Origin: Chlamydiota bacterium | GTDB taxonomy: Bacteria > Chlamydiota > Chlamydiia > Chlamydiales > Rhabdochlamydiaceae | NCBI GenBank assembly: GCA_013041585.1 | Contig: JABEVM010000093.1 | Coordinates: 1-16,096 of the forward strand | DNA: 16,096 nucleotides | Direction: 5' to 3' | Shown here: piece after piece, positions 6,979-16,000 of the stretch | Layout of the letters: the number at the start of each line of letters is the position of its first letter | How positions within the stretch are numbered: position 1 is the stretch's first letter | The notes under the pieces: generated by a model | The model's input: the letters and a program-made list of their open reading frames with translations, nothing else | Told to the model about the DNA's origin: nothing | The model's database searches: none | Translations under genes and position numbers: made by a program

Positions 6979-8049
6979 ATGCCAGAAGTACCTAAAGTTG
7001 GAGCTAATCCCACCCCACCTCCTCCTGAAAGAAAAGAAACTTCTAGCCCTGACAGGTTTCAAGAGCACATGCGCAAAGATAAAGTTAGAGAAACTGATCC
7101 CGAAGAACAAAGTAAACGAAAAAAACCTCAAGAAGCGGAAGAAGAAAAAAAAGCTGAGGAAACACAGAAAAAAGAGATAACTTCTAAAAAGCAAGAGACC
7201 GAAGCTGAAGTCGCTCTTTCTTTCTCTGTAAAAACAACAGGTGTTTCTAAACCTTCTAGAGAGCTACAAGGAGAGGCCACTAGTGCTCCAGAAAAAGAAG
7301 GCCCTCAGATAGAAAAACCGCTACCCAAAAAAGTAGAAGGAAAAGAAAAAACAGAGGAAAAGGCGCCTCTTTCTATTCCATCTGAGCTAAAGCCTATTGA
7401 AAGTGTCACGCAAGCTAGCCAAGCCCCGTCAGCAAATCTAGGTGCGCAAACAAGAGTGCCACCTGTAGCTAAAGAGGCTCCAGCTCCTGTGGAGGAAAAA
7501 GTAGAAAAGCCCACAGTTGCAGCAGGAGGACCAAAAGAGCCTGTACTACCAGAGCGTGCGAAGATAAAAGAAAAAACAGTTTCCTTTGAAACAGCTCTCG
7601 CCTCTTTATCCACTTCGTCTCCTGTGCAAACATCTGAGCCGAAAGTAACAAAAGCCTATGCGAACTTCACCGCGCAAATGCTCGATATATTTGAGAGAAT
7701 GGTAGGTGTGATGACTGTTTTAAAAAGTTCGGGGATGACACAGACTACGATTCATCTGACAGGACCTCAATTTGCCTCTTCCATTTTTAATGGCTGTCAA
7801 ATTACGATTCAGGAATTTAGCAGCGCTCCTAAATCGTTTAATATACAATTTGTAGGAAGCCCTCAAGCGGTGCAAGCTTTCGAAGCTAAAATTCCTATGA
7901 TTAACACTGCTTTTAGCACAGGAAATTATGATTTCAAAGTAAACCGCTTAGAAGCTAATTTAAGTAGAACTGAAGGACCTATTCTTCATAGAAAAGAGGA
8001 ACCTTCTGGAACATGGGACCAAGATCAACAAGGTAAAAAGCAAAAATGA
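6979..8049 (+). CDS. sctP: T3SS needle-length / substrate-switch protein SctP (CdsP-like)
   Basis: A 356-aa protein in the place of chlamydial CT671. Residues 1-225 are low-complexity, rich in Pro, Lys, Glu and Ala, and probably extended, as in the ruler region of YscP/FliK. Residues 226-330 form a compact domain (from 'YANFTAQMLDIFERM' to 'NYDFKVNRLEANL') fitting the C-terminal substrate-specificity-switch (T3S4) domain. The family measures needle length and then switches the export gate from needle subunits to later substrates. There is no signal peptide. GGGA (6970-6973) lies 5 nt before the ATG. The stop overlaps the sctQ start (ATGA). The ruler region diverges fast, so the call relies on architecture and gene order. 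Confidence 0.8.
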   Translation: MPEVPKVGANPTPPPPERKETSSPDRFQEHMRKDKVRETDPEEQSKRKKPQEAEEEKKAEETQKKEITSKKQETEAEVALSFSVKTTGVSKPSRELQGEATSAPEKEGPQIEKPLPKKVEGKEKTEEKAPLSIPSELKPIESVTQASQAPSANLGAQTRVPPVAKEAPAPVEEKVEKPTVAAGGPKEPVLPERAKIKEKTVSFETALASLSTSSPVQTSEPKVTKAYANFTAQMLDIFERMVGVMTVLKSSGMTQTTIHLTGPQFASSIFNGCQITIQEFSSAPKSFNIQFVGSPQAVQAFEAKIPMINTAFSTGNYDFKVNRLEANLSRTEGPILHRKEEPSGTWDQDQQGKKQK

Positions 8050-9242
8050 CAACAACACCTTACTATTGGATCAAGTCAGTAGAAACAGCTATTGAAAAGT
8101 TGCAGGACATCCCTTTATGGGGGCATGCACCAAGCTTTCATTATGACGCTCTCGCAAAAGAGCTACAATCTCTTTTAGAAATTGAAAAATGCCAAATTTC
8201 TCTAGAAGGCACATCATGGAAACGAAAAGAGGAATTTTTTGCAGGACTTGGAACATCTCCTGTCGTTGTATCTCTTGAGGTGCCACCTATTCAAGAAATT
8301 TGCTACTTTGCAATTTCCTCTGAAGATGTACAAAAAATCTTACGTATCTCTACATCCGCAGAAAAAACCTTATCCTCTTCCCACAAAACTCTGCAAGAAG
8401 GGTTCTATCAATTTTTGCTGTTAGAACTTCTTCAAAAAATCGACGAACATAAAATCTTTGAAACCGTTTCGCCAAGATTATCCTCTCAAGGATTCTCCTT
8501 AAAGGAAGATGGTTTTGCAATCGATATCAAGATTGTCATGGGAAAAGAAGAGATTTTTGGAAGAATCCTTTGTTCAGCAGCTTTTCATCAAAGCTTTAAA
8601 AACCATTTCTCAAAAAGAAGAACATCTCTTCTTGATGATGAGTTAATTCAAAATATCCAAATCCCTGTCCATGCTGAAATCGGGGTAACAACACTTTCTG
8701 TGGAAGAGGTAAAAAAACTAGCGCTTGGTGATTTTATTCTTCTGGATCGTTGCACTTTTGATCCAGAAAGCCACAAAGGGCACATCTCTCTCTCTGTTGG
8801 GAATATGCCACTATTTCAAGCTAGATACAAAGATGACAACATAAAAATTATCGATTATGCTGTATATTACGAAGAGGAAATTTCTATGACAAACGAAGAA
8901 AACCCTGAATACCCAGAATCTTTTGATGCAGAAGAACCCATGGATTCTGATGAAGGCGCTCCTAAAGAGGAATTTTCTGAATCCTCGCATAGTGCGCATG
9001 AGAAAAAGATCGAATCAATGATTTCTTCAGAAAAAGTGCCTTTAGCTCTTCATGTGGAAATTGGAACGATTTCCATGACAATAGAAAAGCTACTGCAGCT
9101 CCAACCTGGAAATCTTCTCGAACTACCCATTAAGCCTGAAGATGGGGTTCATATCACGTTGCAAGGAAAAAGAATTGCAAGTGGCGAACTTGTAAAACTT
9201 GGTGAAGTCCTAGGAGTTAAAATCTTGGAAATAGGAAAGTAA
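8046..9242 (+). CDS. sctQ: T3SS sorting-platform (C-ring) protein SctQ (CdsQ)
   Basis: A 398-aa protein of the YscQ/FliM-FliN family that forms the cytoplasmic sorting platform docking chaperone-substrate complexes near SctN. Two SpoA (surface presentation of antigens) domains are visible: residues 205-270 (from 'IPVHAEIGVTTLSVEEV') and 330-398 (from 'VPLALHVEIGTISMTIEKL'), joined by an acidic linker (275-328). The N-terminal part (1-200) is the poorly conserved family domain. Start and sctP stop overlap as ATGA, so translation is coupled; the kinase gene begins 6 nt after its stop. Internal ATG at codon 281 has a good ribosome site and may give a separate short product, listed separately. 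Confidence 0.93.
   Translation: MTTTPYYWIKSVETAIEKLQDIPLWGHAPSFHYDALAKELQSLLEIEKCQISLEGTSWKRKEEFFAGLGTSPVVVSLEVPPIQEICYFAISSEDVQKILRISTSAEKTLSSSHKTLQEGFYQFLLLELLQKIDEHKIFETVSPRLSSQGFSLKEDGFAIDIKIVMGKEEIFGRILCSAAFHQSFKNHFSKRRTSLLDDELIQNIQIPVHAEIGVTTLSVEEVKKLALGDFILLDRCTFDPESHKGHISLSVGNMPLFQARYKDDNIKIIDYAVYYEEEISMTNEENPEYPESFDAEEPMDSDEGAPKEEFSESSHSAHEKKIESMISSEKVPLALHVEIGTISMTIEKLLQLQPGNLLELPIKPEDGVHITLQGKRIASGELVKLGEVLGVKILEIGK
8886..9242 (+). CDS. Possible internally initiated SctQ-C short product
   Basis: In the sctQ frame, Met281 (8886-8888) is preceded by AGAGGA (8873-8878, GAAGAGGA in full), 7 nt upstream, a better ribosome site than that of the full-length start. The 118-aa product would hold only the acidic linker and the last SpoA domain. 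In Yersinia, Salmonella SPI-2 and Shigella, sctQ genes make just such a C-terminal product, which dimerises through its SpoA domain and is a structural part of the sorting platform. Other in-frame Met codons in the linker (299, 325) lack such a site. Seen: site and spacing. Inferred: use of the start. Confidence 0.55.
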   Translation: MTNEENPEYPESFDAEEPMDSDEGAPKEEFSESSHSAHEKKIESMISSEKVPLALHVEIGTISMTIEKLLQLQPGNLLELPIKPEDGVHITLQGKRIASGELVKLGEVLGVKILEIGK

Positions 9243-9248
9243 GAGACA

Positions 9249-10826
9249 ATGACAGCAGACCCATTTTACAAACAAAGCACCCTGCCCGAAGCAGCTTCTT
9301 TCGAAAAGGGTATGACTTTGCCTGAAATGGTCGGCCCTTATAAAATTGAAGGCTTACTCTCTAAAGGGAGTATGAGCCTTCTGTATCTTGGCATTCACCC
9401 CGAGACGAAACAGACCCTCGCCATCAAAGTACTCTCTCCTCAATTTATCGACCACCAAGAGATGGTAAATCAGTTCATTCAAGAAGCAGAAATCATCGGC
9501 CTTACAGATCATCCTAACATTGTTAAACTCTTTGGACAGGGTAGATGGGAAGGCGGGCTCTATATTGCCATGGAGTTTATACAAGGGATTTCTCTTAGAC
9601 AATTTATTATCCAACAATCCCTTTCCCTTCGAAGATCGCTTGATATTGTTTTGCAGGTATCTTATGCACTCTTCCATCTGCATACACATGGAGTCGTTCA
9701 TCGAGACCTCAAACCGGAAAATATTATCATCACAGAAAATGGGCAAGTGAAGGTCATCGATTTTGGCATAGCGCAGCTCCATGAAGAAGAGAAAAAAACA
9801 AGACCTCATGAAGAGTTTGGGATTTTAGGCACCCCCGATTACATGAGTCCTGAACAAAAAGAAAACCCGCAAAAAGTCTCTTATTCTTCCGATATCTACT
9901 CATTAGGCATCATTACCTATGAGCTCATCATTGGAAAGCTCAGCTATGGTGTCGTGCACTTATCTTTATTGCCAAAACAGCTTAGAAAAATTGTAGAAAA
10001 AACAATAGCTCTCTCCCAAGAAGCTAGATATCACGATATCGTCGATGTCATAGCGGACATCACAAATTATCTTAGATCTGGAGCTATAGATAAAGACAAA
10101 CCAGGAAGCGATCAGTGGAAAGAGCTTTTAGAACTTGTACAAAAAACAGAACAAATTCTTACCCCCGCTTGCGCTCCAGAATGGCCCTCTTTAGAAATTG
10201 GGATCGCAAAGATCAAAGGGGCACAAGAATTTGGATCCTATTACGACCTCTTTTCTTTTTCGAATACAACATATGGATTTATCTTTTTTGAAAGCACCTC
10301 ATCCGATGTAGACGGCGGCTTTTATGGCGCTGTCCTTCGAGGGATCATCCGCACACTTTTTGAAACAACTCCGCCTACTTCCGGGATCTCTTGTTTAGAT
10401 CTGGTCCAGAAAATCAATCATATTTTACTCAAAGATCCCATGAAACAACGCTTTCGTCTCGCGCTACTTCTCTTAGATTCTTGGAATAATCGCCTCTCCT
10501 ACATCTCTTGCGGTATGGGAACGCTTTTTCTAGCACACCAGGAAAGTCAAGAAATCCGTATTTTGAATTCACAAAATCCTGTTTTAGGAGCTCATAACAG
10601 TATTGATTTCTTTGAAACGACGGATAATTGGGAGATAGGCGATACCCTCATCATGTATTCGGCAGATGCGCTAAACCCAAGTGTATTCTCCTCAATCATC
10701 TCAGAAAATCTCTCGGTGTCTCCACAAAGAGGCGCAGACACGATCCTCAAGAAAGTCACATCTAGCTTGATCAGTCCCTCAGAGAAAAAAACAAAGACCC
10801 TTTTCAATATTCAAAGAATTGCTTAA
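9249..10826 (+). CDS. Serine/threonine kinase fused to a degenerate SpoIIE/PP2C-like domain (Pkn5 position)
   Basis: A 525-aa protein in the place of Pkn5 (CT673). The Hanks-type kinase domain spans about 30-275: Lys60 in LAIK, Glu79, HRDLKPEN (151-158, catalytic D153), DFG (171-173) and SPE (200-202) are intact. The glycine loop is weak (SKGSMSLLY, first and third Gly replaced by Ser). Residues about 310-500 resemble the SpoIIE/RsbU phosphatase fold: SYYDLF (330-335), LSYISCGMG (416-424), NPVLGA (443-448) and WEIGDTLIMYSAD (461-473). The two metal-site Asp positions of that family read E348 and A472, so this half is probably a binding or pseudophosphatase domain. No transmembrane or PASTA segments, so cytoplasmic or a secreted substrate. 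AGGAAAG at 9233-9239, inside sctQ, serves as ribosome site. Likely phosphorylates T3SS parts or acts as an effector. Confidence 0.85.
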   Translation: MTADPFYKQSTLPEAASFEKGMTLPEMVGPYKIEGLLSKGSMSLLYLGIHPETKQTLAIKVLSPQFIDHQEMVNQFIQEAEIIGLTDHPNIVKLFGQGRWEGGLYIAMEFIQGISLRQFIIQQSLSLRRSLDIVLQVSYALFHLHTHGVVHRDLKPENIIITENGQVKVIDFGIAQLHEEEKKTRPHEEFGILGTPDYMSPEQKENPQKVSYSSDIYSLGIITYELIIGKLSYGVVHLSLLPKQLRKIVEKTIALSQEARYHDIVDVIADITNYLRSGAIDKDKPGSDQWKELLELVQKTEQILTPACAPEWPSLEIGIAKIKGAQEFGSYYDLFSFSNTTYGFIFFESTSSDVDGGFYGAVLRGIIRTLFETTPPTSGISCLDLVQKINHILLKDPMKQRFRLALLLLDSWNNRLSYISCGMGTLFLAHQESQEIRILNSQNPVLGAHNSIDFFETTDNWEIGDTLIMYSADALNPSVFSSIISENLSVSPQRGADTILKKVTSSLISPSEKKTKTLFNIQRIA

Positions 10827-10841
10827 GAGTTATCGATTTGG

Positions 10842-11672
10842 CTAAAATGTAGCGCAGAGTTGGCCAAATTCATAATAATAGATTTCTACAGAAGAGTTTT
10901 GTTCTAGTTCAATGACCTTTTGAAGCATGTCATTATATTCTTTTTCTGTTGTTTTTTCAGCTCGTATAAGGGCGTCTTTTAGAGAAGAAAGATGAAAAAG
11001 GATCGATTTTCTTTTTCTAGGAGTACCCAGCTTAGGATGAGCTTTTTGCATCGAAACCACTCTAAATCCTTCTTTTTCAAGAAGAGCAGGAAGTGAAGTA
11101 AGATACTCATCATCGGATTGCTGAACTTCACATTGGAGGCGATCTAAATGATGTAAGATGTCCATTCCTTCTGTGTGAGGAGAACTATAAAAGGTCTGAT
11201 TTCCGGTAATATCTTCAATAATCAGTTTTCCACCGGGCTTTATAATTTTTTTCACCTTTTGGATTACTTTTTGATGATCTTGAAGATGCACTAGTAAAAA
11301 TCGCGCACAAACCACATCAAATTGTTCATTCAGCCCATCAATTTCAAACGCTGACAGCTGCCTAAACTCTAAGTTGGAAATACCTTCTTTTGGCAACAAG
11401 GTTCGTGCTACCTGAAGTTGCTGTTCACTGATATCGGTTGCGAGTACAAAACCATCTTTTCCTACTTCTGAAGCATACATTTGGCTTGCGATACCAATAC
11501 CGCAGCCCAGCTCCAAAACCCTCGCCCCTTTTTGAATGTTACAATTTGTAAAAAAGCGAAGAGAGAACGGGTTATAAATTTCACTCAGGATCGTAAGTCT
11601 CTCTTTATCCCTCTCGCCAGTGACAATTATATAAGTTGAATCATCTGTAACTCCAAAACTATCGGTCGCCAT
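10842..11672 (-). CDS. Class I SAM-dependent methyltransferase
   Basis: A 276-aa protein with the Rossmann methyltransferase motifs: motif I VLELGCGIG (52-60), the acidic residue binding SAM ribose in ATDIS (D80), a motif II-like FDVVCARFLL (118-127) and GGKLIIEDITG (147-157). The substrate is unknown. The C-terminal 110 residues form a helical lid-like extension. It is a UbiE-like small-molecule type rather than a typical rRNA methylase, but this is not firm. GGAG (plus 11680-11683) lies 7 nt before the ATG. It follows the YidD-like gene by 21 nt on the same strand, so it is probably last in the sctC transcript. It converges with the kinase gene, leaving a 15-nt gap with no clear terminator. 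Confidence 0.86.
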   Translation of the reverse strand: MATDSFGVTDDSTYIIVTGERDKERLTILSEIYNPFSLRFFTNCNIQKGARVLELGCGIGIASQMYASEVGKDGFVLATDISEQQLQVARTLLPKEGISNLEFRQLSAFEIDGLNEQFDVVCARFLLVHLQDHQKVIQKVKKIIKPGGKLIIEDITGNQTFYSSPHTEGMDILHHLDRLQCEVQQSDDEYLTSLPALLEKEGFRVVSMQKAHPKLGTPRKRKSILFHLSSLKDALIRAEKTTEKEYNDMLQKVIELEQNSSVEIYYYEFGQLCATF

Positions 11673-11693
11673 ACAACTACTCCGAGCATTCGA

Positions 11694-12077
11694 TTAAGGT
11701 GGATCCCACTGATAAACTTTGCCGTTGATCTCTTTCGTGCGATAGACCCACTCGCCATCATTCTCTCGAAGGAGCCTATCACATCCCATAAGATAGCCTT
11801 TTATAAATCCATGTTTACGCATAGCAAGTAGCATATAACGTGAACTAGTAGGCCTAAAATGGCTTCTTGGACCATCAACAGGTGAAATGATGTTCTGATG
11901 GAACAAATAGACTTTTTCAAAGGCTTTAACAAGAAAGGAATAGTTCGGAGTTGGTTTGGTTTCGCCACTTGGAATTTCTAGATCAGCGTCTTTACCCCAA
12001 GGCTCATGAAACCCTGGTCTTGCAAATAGAGAAGATGTGAAAAACAGAAAAAGAATGAGGATACATCTAAAACGCAT
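11694..12077 (-). CDS. Secreted YidD-family (membrane protein insertion efficiency factor-like) protein
   Basis: A 127-aa protein with a Sec signal peptide (1-19, cleavage likely after SLFA) and a YidD-like domain at about 52-105: 'FHQNIISPVDGPR', 'PTSSRYMLLAMRKHGFIKG' and 'RLLREN' match the family pattern ISP...PTCSEYA...HG..KG...RL.R. The conserved cysteines of classic YidD are replaced here by Ser. E. coli YidD is a small peripheral protein that helps the YidC insertase; a version with a cleavable signal peptide would act outside the inner membrane, so that role need not hold. The start overlaps the upstream lipoprotein stop by 11 nt and has no clear ribosome site, implying coupled translation. 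Older annotations call the family 'haemolytic', which is not supported here. Confidence 0.68.
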   Translation of the reverse strand: MRFRCILILFLFFTSSLFARPGFHEPWGKDADLEIPSGETKPTPNYSFLVKAFEKVYLFHQNIISPVDGPRSHFRPTSSRYMLLAMRKHGFIKGYLMGCDRLLRENDGEWVYRTKEINGKVYQWDPP

Positions 12078-13023
12078 ATTGAATCATAAATACAGGAAAA
12101 AGTTTTTCTTTTTGCATCACAGGGTTTGTGATCTTTTCATAGATCCTTTCATTATAAAGCTTGCCAGATTCTGCAGCTCCATAAATCCCACCAAAATACC
12201 ATCCTGCCTCAAAACTTGTGAAAATAATACCACCTGCTGTATTGCCGTGATGGAAAAATTCGTAGGCCGCCGTAATAAATAAGCCATTGAGCAAAAAAGC
12301 CGTGATCGCCGATTGCTTTTGTCCTAAATACAAATACCCAGCGCCAGGAAGAAGGGCGTTGAACGCTTGAGCTTTCCCAATTGATTTCTTTTCCTTATCG
12401 TAGGCTACCAGGATATCTTGTAGATATTTTTCTTGCGGGTATTCTTCCGCGAGCTCTCTCCCCTCCTCCACATTCCCTTTAAACAAAGCAGAAGAGATTG
12501 TAAGTTTTTTTGCGTCTTCTGGATAATACTGCTGAATCGCGTTACGTATCGACTGCGCTTTGGAATCCAATCCTAACTTTTGATACGAATCATACATAAT
12601 CAGAAGAAGATCTCTGAAAGCTGCGAAATGCGTATCTACATAGCGAAGATCGCTATGGTCGAAAACATAGACGACATCTTGGTATTTCTCACCAATGTAG
12701 TATGAGAATAGGATGTAGTATTGGATTTCAAGCTTTCGCTCTTTTTCACTAGGTGGGACTAAAATTTCAGCGCGTTTAAAAGCTGTAATTGCTTGATACA
12801 AATCAACTTGTTTTCCAAATGCAAGACCGATTTGATATTCCTTCCCCCATCCTTCTCCACTCTCTACTGATGTTAGAGGAGCAAAAGGGGAGGGAAGAGT
12901 TTTTAAGTAGTTATCGTGCATGACATATTGCACCTGGGGTTCGATCTTCTCATGAGAAGATCTGCAAGAAACAACTAGGATAGATGTCAAACAAAGAAAA
13001 ATAAGAATTCGAAGGCTATTCAT
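12067..13023 (-). CDS. TPR-containing lipoprotein with C-terminal hydrophobic (GAGYLYLGQ) domain
   Basis: A 318-aa protein with a lipoprotein signal peptide and lipobox VVSC (17-20, modified Cys20). Residues about 60-200 look like degenerate TPR/Sel1-type helical repeats ('KQVDLYQAITAFKRAE'). Residues 218-295 have the pattern ALLPGAGYLYLGQKQSAITAFLLNGLF followed by a second hydrophobic stretch (263-284), resembling DUF5683-like modules; these could be membrane segments. Function unknown. Its ATG overlaps the sctC stop by 8 nt, and its own stop overlaps the YidD-like start. Tight coupling to a secretin raises the option of a pilotin-like outer-membrane lipoprotein, since the type IV pilus pilotin PilF/PilW is a TPR lipoprotein; that is inference. 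Similar TPR plus YidD gene pairs seem to exist without secretins. Confidence 0.75.
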   Translation of the reverse strand: MNSLRILIFLCLTSILVVSCRSSHEKIEPQVQYVMHDNYLKTLPSPFAPLTSVESGEGWGKEYQIGLAFGKQVDLYQAITAFKRAEILVPPSEKERKLEIQYYILFSYYIGEKYQDVVYVFDHSDLRYVDTHFAAFRDLLLIMYDSYQKLGLDSKAQSIRNAIQQYYPEDAKKLTISSALFKGNVEEGRELAEEYPQEKYLQDILVAYDKEKKSIGKAQAFNALLPGAGYLYLGQKQSAITAFLLNGLFITAAYEFFHHGNTAGGIIFTSFEAGWYFGGIYGAAESGKLYNERIYEKITNPVMQKEKLFPVFMIQYAF

Positions 13024-16000
13024 CTATATAAGTCTTTAGCATATCAATACCTCTATCAATACTCTCTTTCATGTTTTTAGAAGGATACTGATCCTTGTAG
13101 AGATTTTCTTGATGTTCGGTAACTTTCTTGTAATCATCGTACGATTTAATAATATGCGGACGTACAAAGATGAGGACGTTGTTTTTTGTGGCCGTCCTGC
13201 TGTTATTACTAAAAGCTGCGCCCACAATCGGAAGTCCTCCAAGACATGGAATGCCTGTTTTGCTGTGAGTTTCTTGATCATTAAGCATACCGCTTAAGAT
13301 CAAAAAGTGCTGGTTCGGGACATGAACACGGGTGTTCATAGTGGTCTCATTGGTGATGATTCCATTCACCTGACCCGTTTCCGTTGCTTGAGGAGTCCCA
13401 ACTGTCGAGCTGATCTCAGTGACAATCTCTAAACTGATCAAGTCGTTTTCCCCAATGACAGGAGTGACCGTAAGAGTTGTTCCAATGTTGCGATATTCCA
13501 AGCTGGTTGTCGAAGTCTGTGTAGCGGTAGTCGAGGTAATCACAGATCCGACAAAAGGAATGTTTTGTCCTACGAAGACGGTTGCACTCTTGTTGTCTTG
13601 TGTAACGATCTTTGGATTCATAATAATGGTTGAGTCTGAATCCGTTTGGAGCGCATTGATCAAGGATGCCAAAGTAAGAAAAGACTGTCCTTTGTGGAAC
13701 AAAGTATTCCCTATGACACCAAGATCAAATCCTGATAGCAAAGGCAAGTTAGAAGAAATAGGGCCAACCTGTGGATTTACTGCATTAAATCCTGTAGAAA
13801 AAGCATCTGTTCCGCTGGTTACATTCGATAAAGAAGAAGTTAATCTATTTTTATATTGCCCTCTTGCTGCCCATTCAAGTCCAAAACTCTGGCCGTTTAA
13901 TAAAGAAGTTTCAAGGACCAAAACTTCGATAAGAACCTGGTTTAAAGGAATATCAAGGTCTTCTATCAAATGTTTAATTTTCTGGAGCGACTCTGAATCT
14001 CCTGATGCTAAAAGAGAGTTGGTAGCTTCAATCCATTGCAATGAATTAATCGCTTCTGTGAGGGGCTGTTTTGAAGCCTCTCCTACACTTGTTAAGCTAG
14101 TGCCAATTTTCTTAATCGCATTTTGGATCTCATCCCCTTTCTGATACTGCAACTTAAATACTAAGAAGTTCGTTGCCTGGGTAAAATTATCTTCCCCGGT
14201 ATCTTCCATATTTGCAGAAGATGGAACATCGAATTGTCTCAGGAGCTCTTCTACCTTGATTATGGAGTTCTTTTCTCCAGAAACAAGTAGCGAACGTGTT
14301 TTGGGAATCCAACGCAGAGCATCGATTGTCACAAAAAGACCCTGATCATTTACACCTGTCTGCATTAGGTTAGTTTTGAAATCTTGTAAAATTCCAATCA
14401 GTACATCGCCTGATACATATTGTGGTTTGTAAATAATGAACTCGCTAGGCCCATGCGTAGAAACCGGTAAAGGCTGAGGACTTGGTTCTGTAAATGTCTT
14501 TTGAACAGAAATATTTGGATTATCAAACTGAGCAAGCAAAGCTTGCACGCCTTTTAACGTTTCAGCAGATCCTGTAAACAGTAAAGAATTGGTTTCTTTG
14601 ATCCATTTCATGCTATTAATGGAGGCAGCAACTTCTTTATCACTCACATTAGAATTCTGAAGATCTATCGCTACGGTTTTTAAAGAACTAATTAACTGCG
14701 TTGCTGGAACGTGCTGCAATTGATAGATAAAGAAGGTGACATTCTCTATCTTACTTACCGCTCCTCCTTCTCCAACTCTTATATCGACATTGGCAAGGAG
14801 TTCTTTAATCTTTTCTAACGCTTCAGGGCTTCCTGTAAAAAGAAGCGACCCGGTAGATTGCACTTTTTGGATGTTCCCAAGAGCCTGGAGTAGCTCTGGA
14901 TCGACTAGACCAGAACTTTTTAAATCTTTATAAATGATCTCCAAAGAAGCCTCTAGCTCTTCTGACGTAAGATTTACAGGCTTATAGATAAAAAAGGAGG
15001 TCTTATCTTTAGCTACCCTACCAATCACTCCTGTATCGGTGTCAAACTGAGCAATTAACGTTTTAAGCTGCTCTAGAGTGCTCGCAGGTCCGACTAACAT
15101 GAGCGAATTGTTTTCTTTGATCCATTGAATATTTTCGATTGCTCGAATTAAATCAGTATTATTCTCAGGTGATTTTTTCAATCTCCATGCAATTTTATTG
15201 AGATCTTCTTGCATTTTATCTCCACGAACATTTTTTAGTTCGTAGAGGAAAAAGGCAGAAATTCCACCTTGCTTACCCGGTACATCAAACTGTTTCGCAA
15301 GAGATTGAATCTTTTCTAATGTTTTCTCATATCCCGTGAAAAACACTGAATTGTTTTCTGCTAGATATTTCATGTTAGAAATCGCGTTTTGCAGATCCCT
15401 ATCAGCTGCATCAGTACCTTTCAAATCATTAGCAATATTTCTAAGCATCTCCATCAGCTTCTCGCCAGGGATATTTTCAGCTTTGTATATTAAAAATGTT
15501 GGTTTTCCAAGAAGTTGGTGTGGAGTAGAAACACCACTTGCTTGAAGACCTTCCACGTCAAACTGAGCAATAAGAGATTTCACTTTGTCAATCGATGCAG
15601 CGGAACCTGTGATAAGAAGACTATTGTTCTCTTTGATCCATTTAATGTTTTCAATTGTTTTCATAAGAGAAGCATCAGTCAGGTTCGAATCTTCCATCTT
15701 TTTCATTAAATTCTTAAGGCTACTCTCAATAAACTCACCTGTAGTATGCTTTAGCTCATAAAGGAAAAAAGTCTGTCTTCCAGCTAATTGAGACTCCTCG
15801 GTAGTTTCTCCTGGTTGAAATAAGCCTTCTTGGATTTCAAAAGTTGTTATCAGCTCTTTAATGGTAGCAATGGTAGAAGCATTCCCTTGAAATAGATAAG
15901 ACTCTGTCTCTTCCACCCATTTTACATTTTGAATACATCTAATGAGGTCTTGGTTAGGGATAGGCGCCTCCATGAGATTTGAGGCCATCTGATCTAAAAA

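Noticed and set aside
6968..7180. A 70-codon Lys-rich plus-strand frame overlapping the sctP start
   Set aside because: Comes from A-rich sequence in an alternative frame; its start lies within the sctP ribosome site region and no family pattern is seen.
9354..9809. A 151-codon minus-strand open frame across the kinase domain
   Set aside because: Antisense to the conserved catalytic core; no motif of its own.
10837..10868. TTTGGC/GCCAAA inverted repeat as a bidirectional terminator between the kinase and methyltransferase genes
   Set aside because: Six base pairs around a 20-nt loop with no T-run on either side; too weak.
11694..12077. Haemolysin, from the old name of the YidD-like domain
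   Set aside because: The 'haemolytic' label of this family is historical; nothing in the sequence supports toxin activity.
13419..14144. A 241-codon open frame on the plus strand inside the secretin gene
   Set aside because: It is antisense to the conserved secretin core, has no recognisable motifs or good ribosome site, and the minus-strand reading is clearly the real gene.
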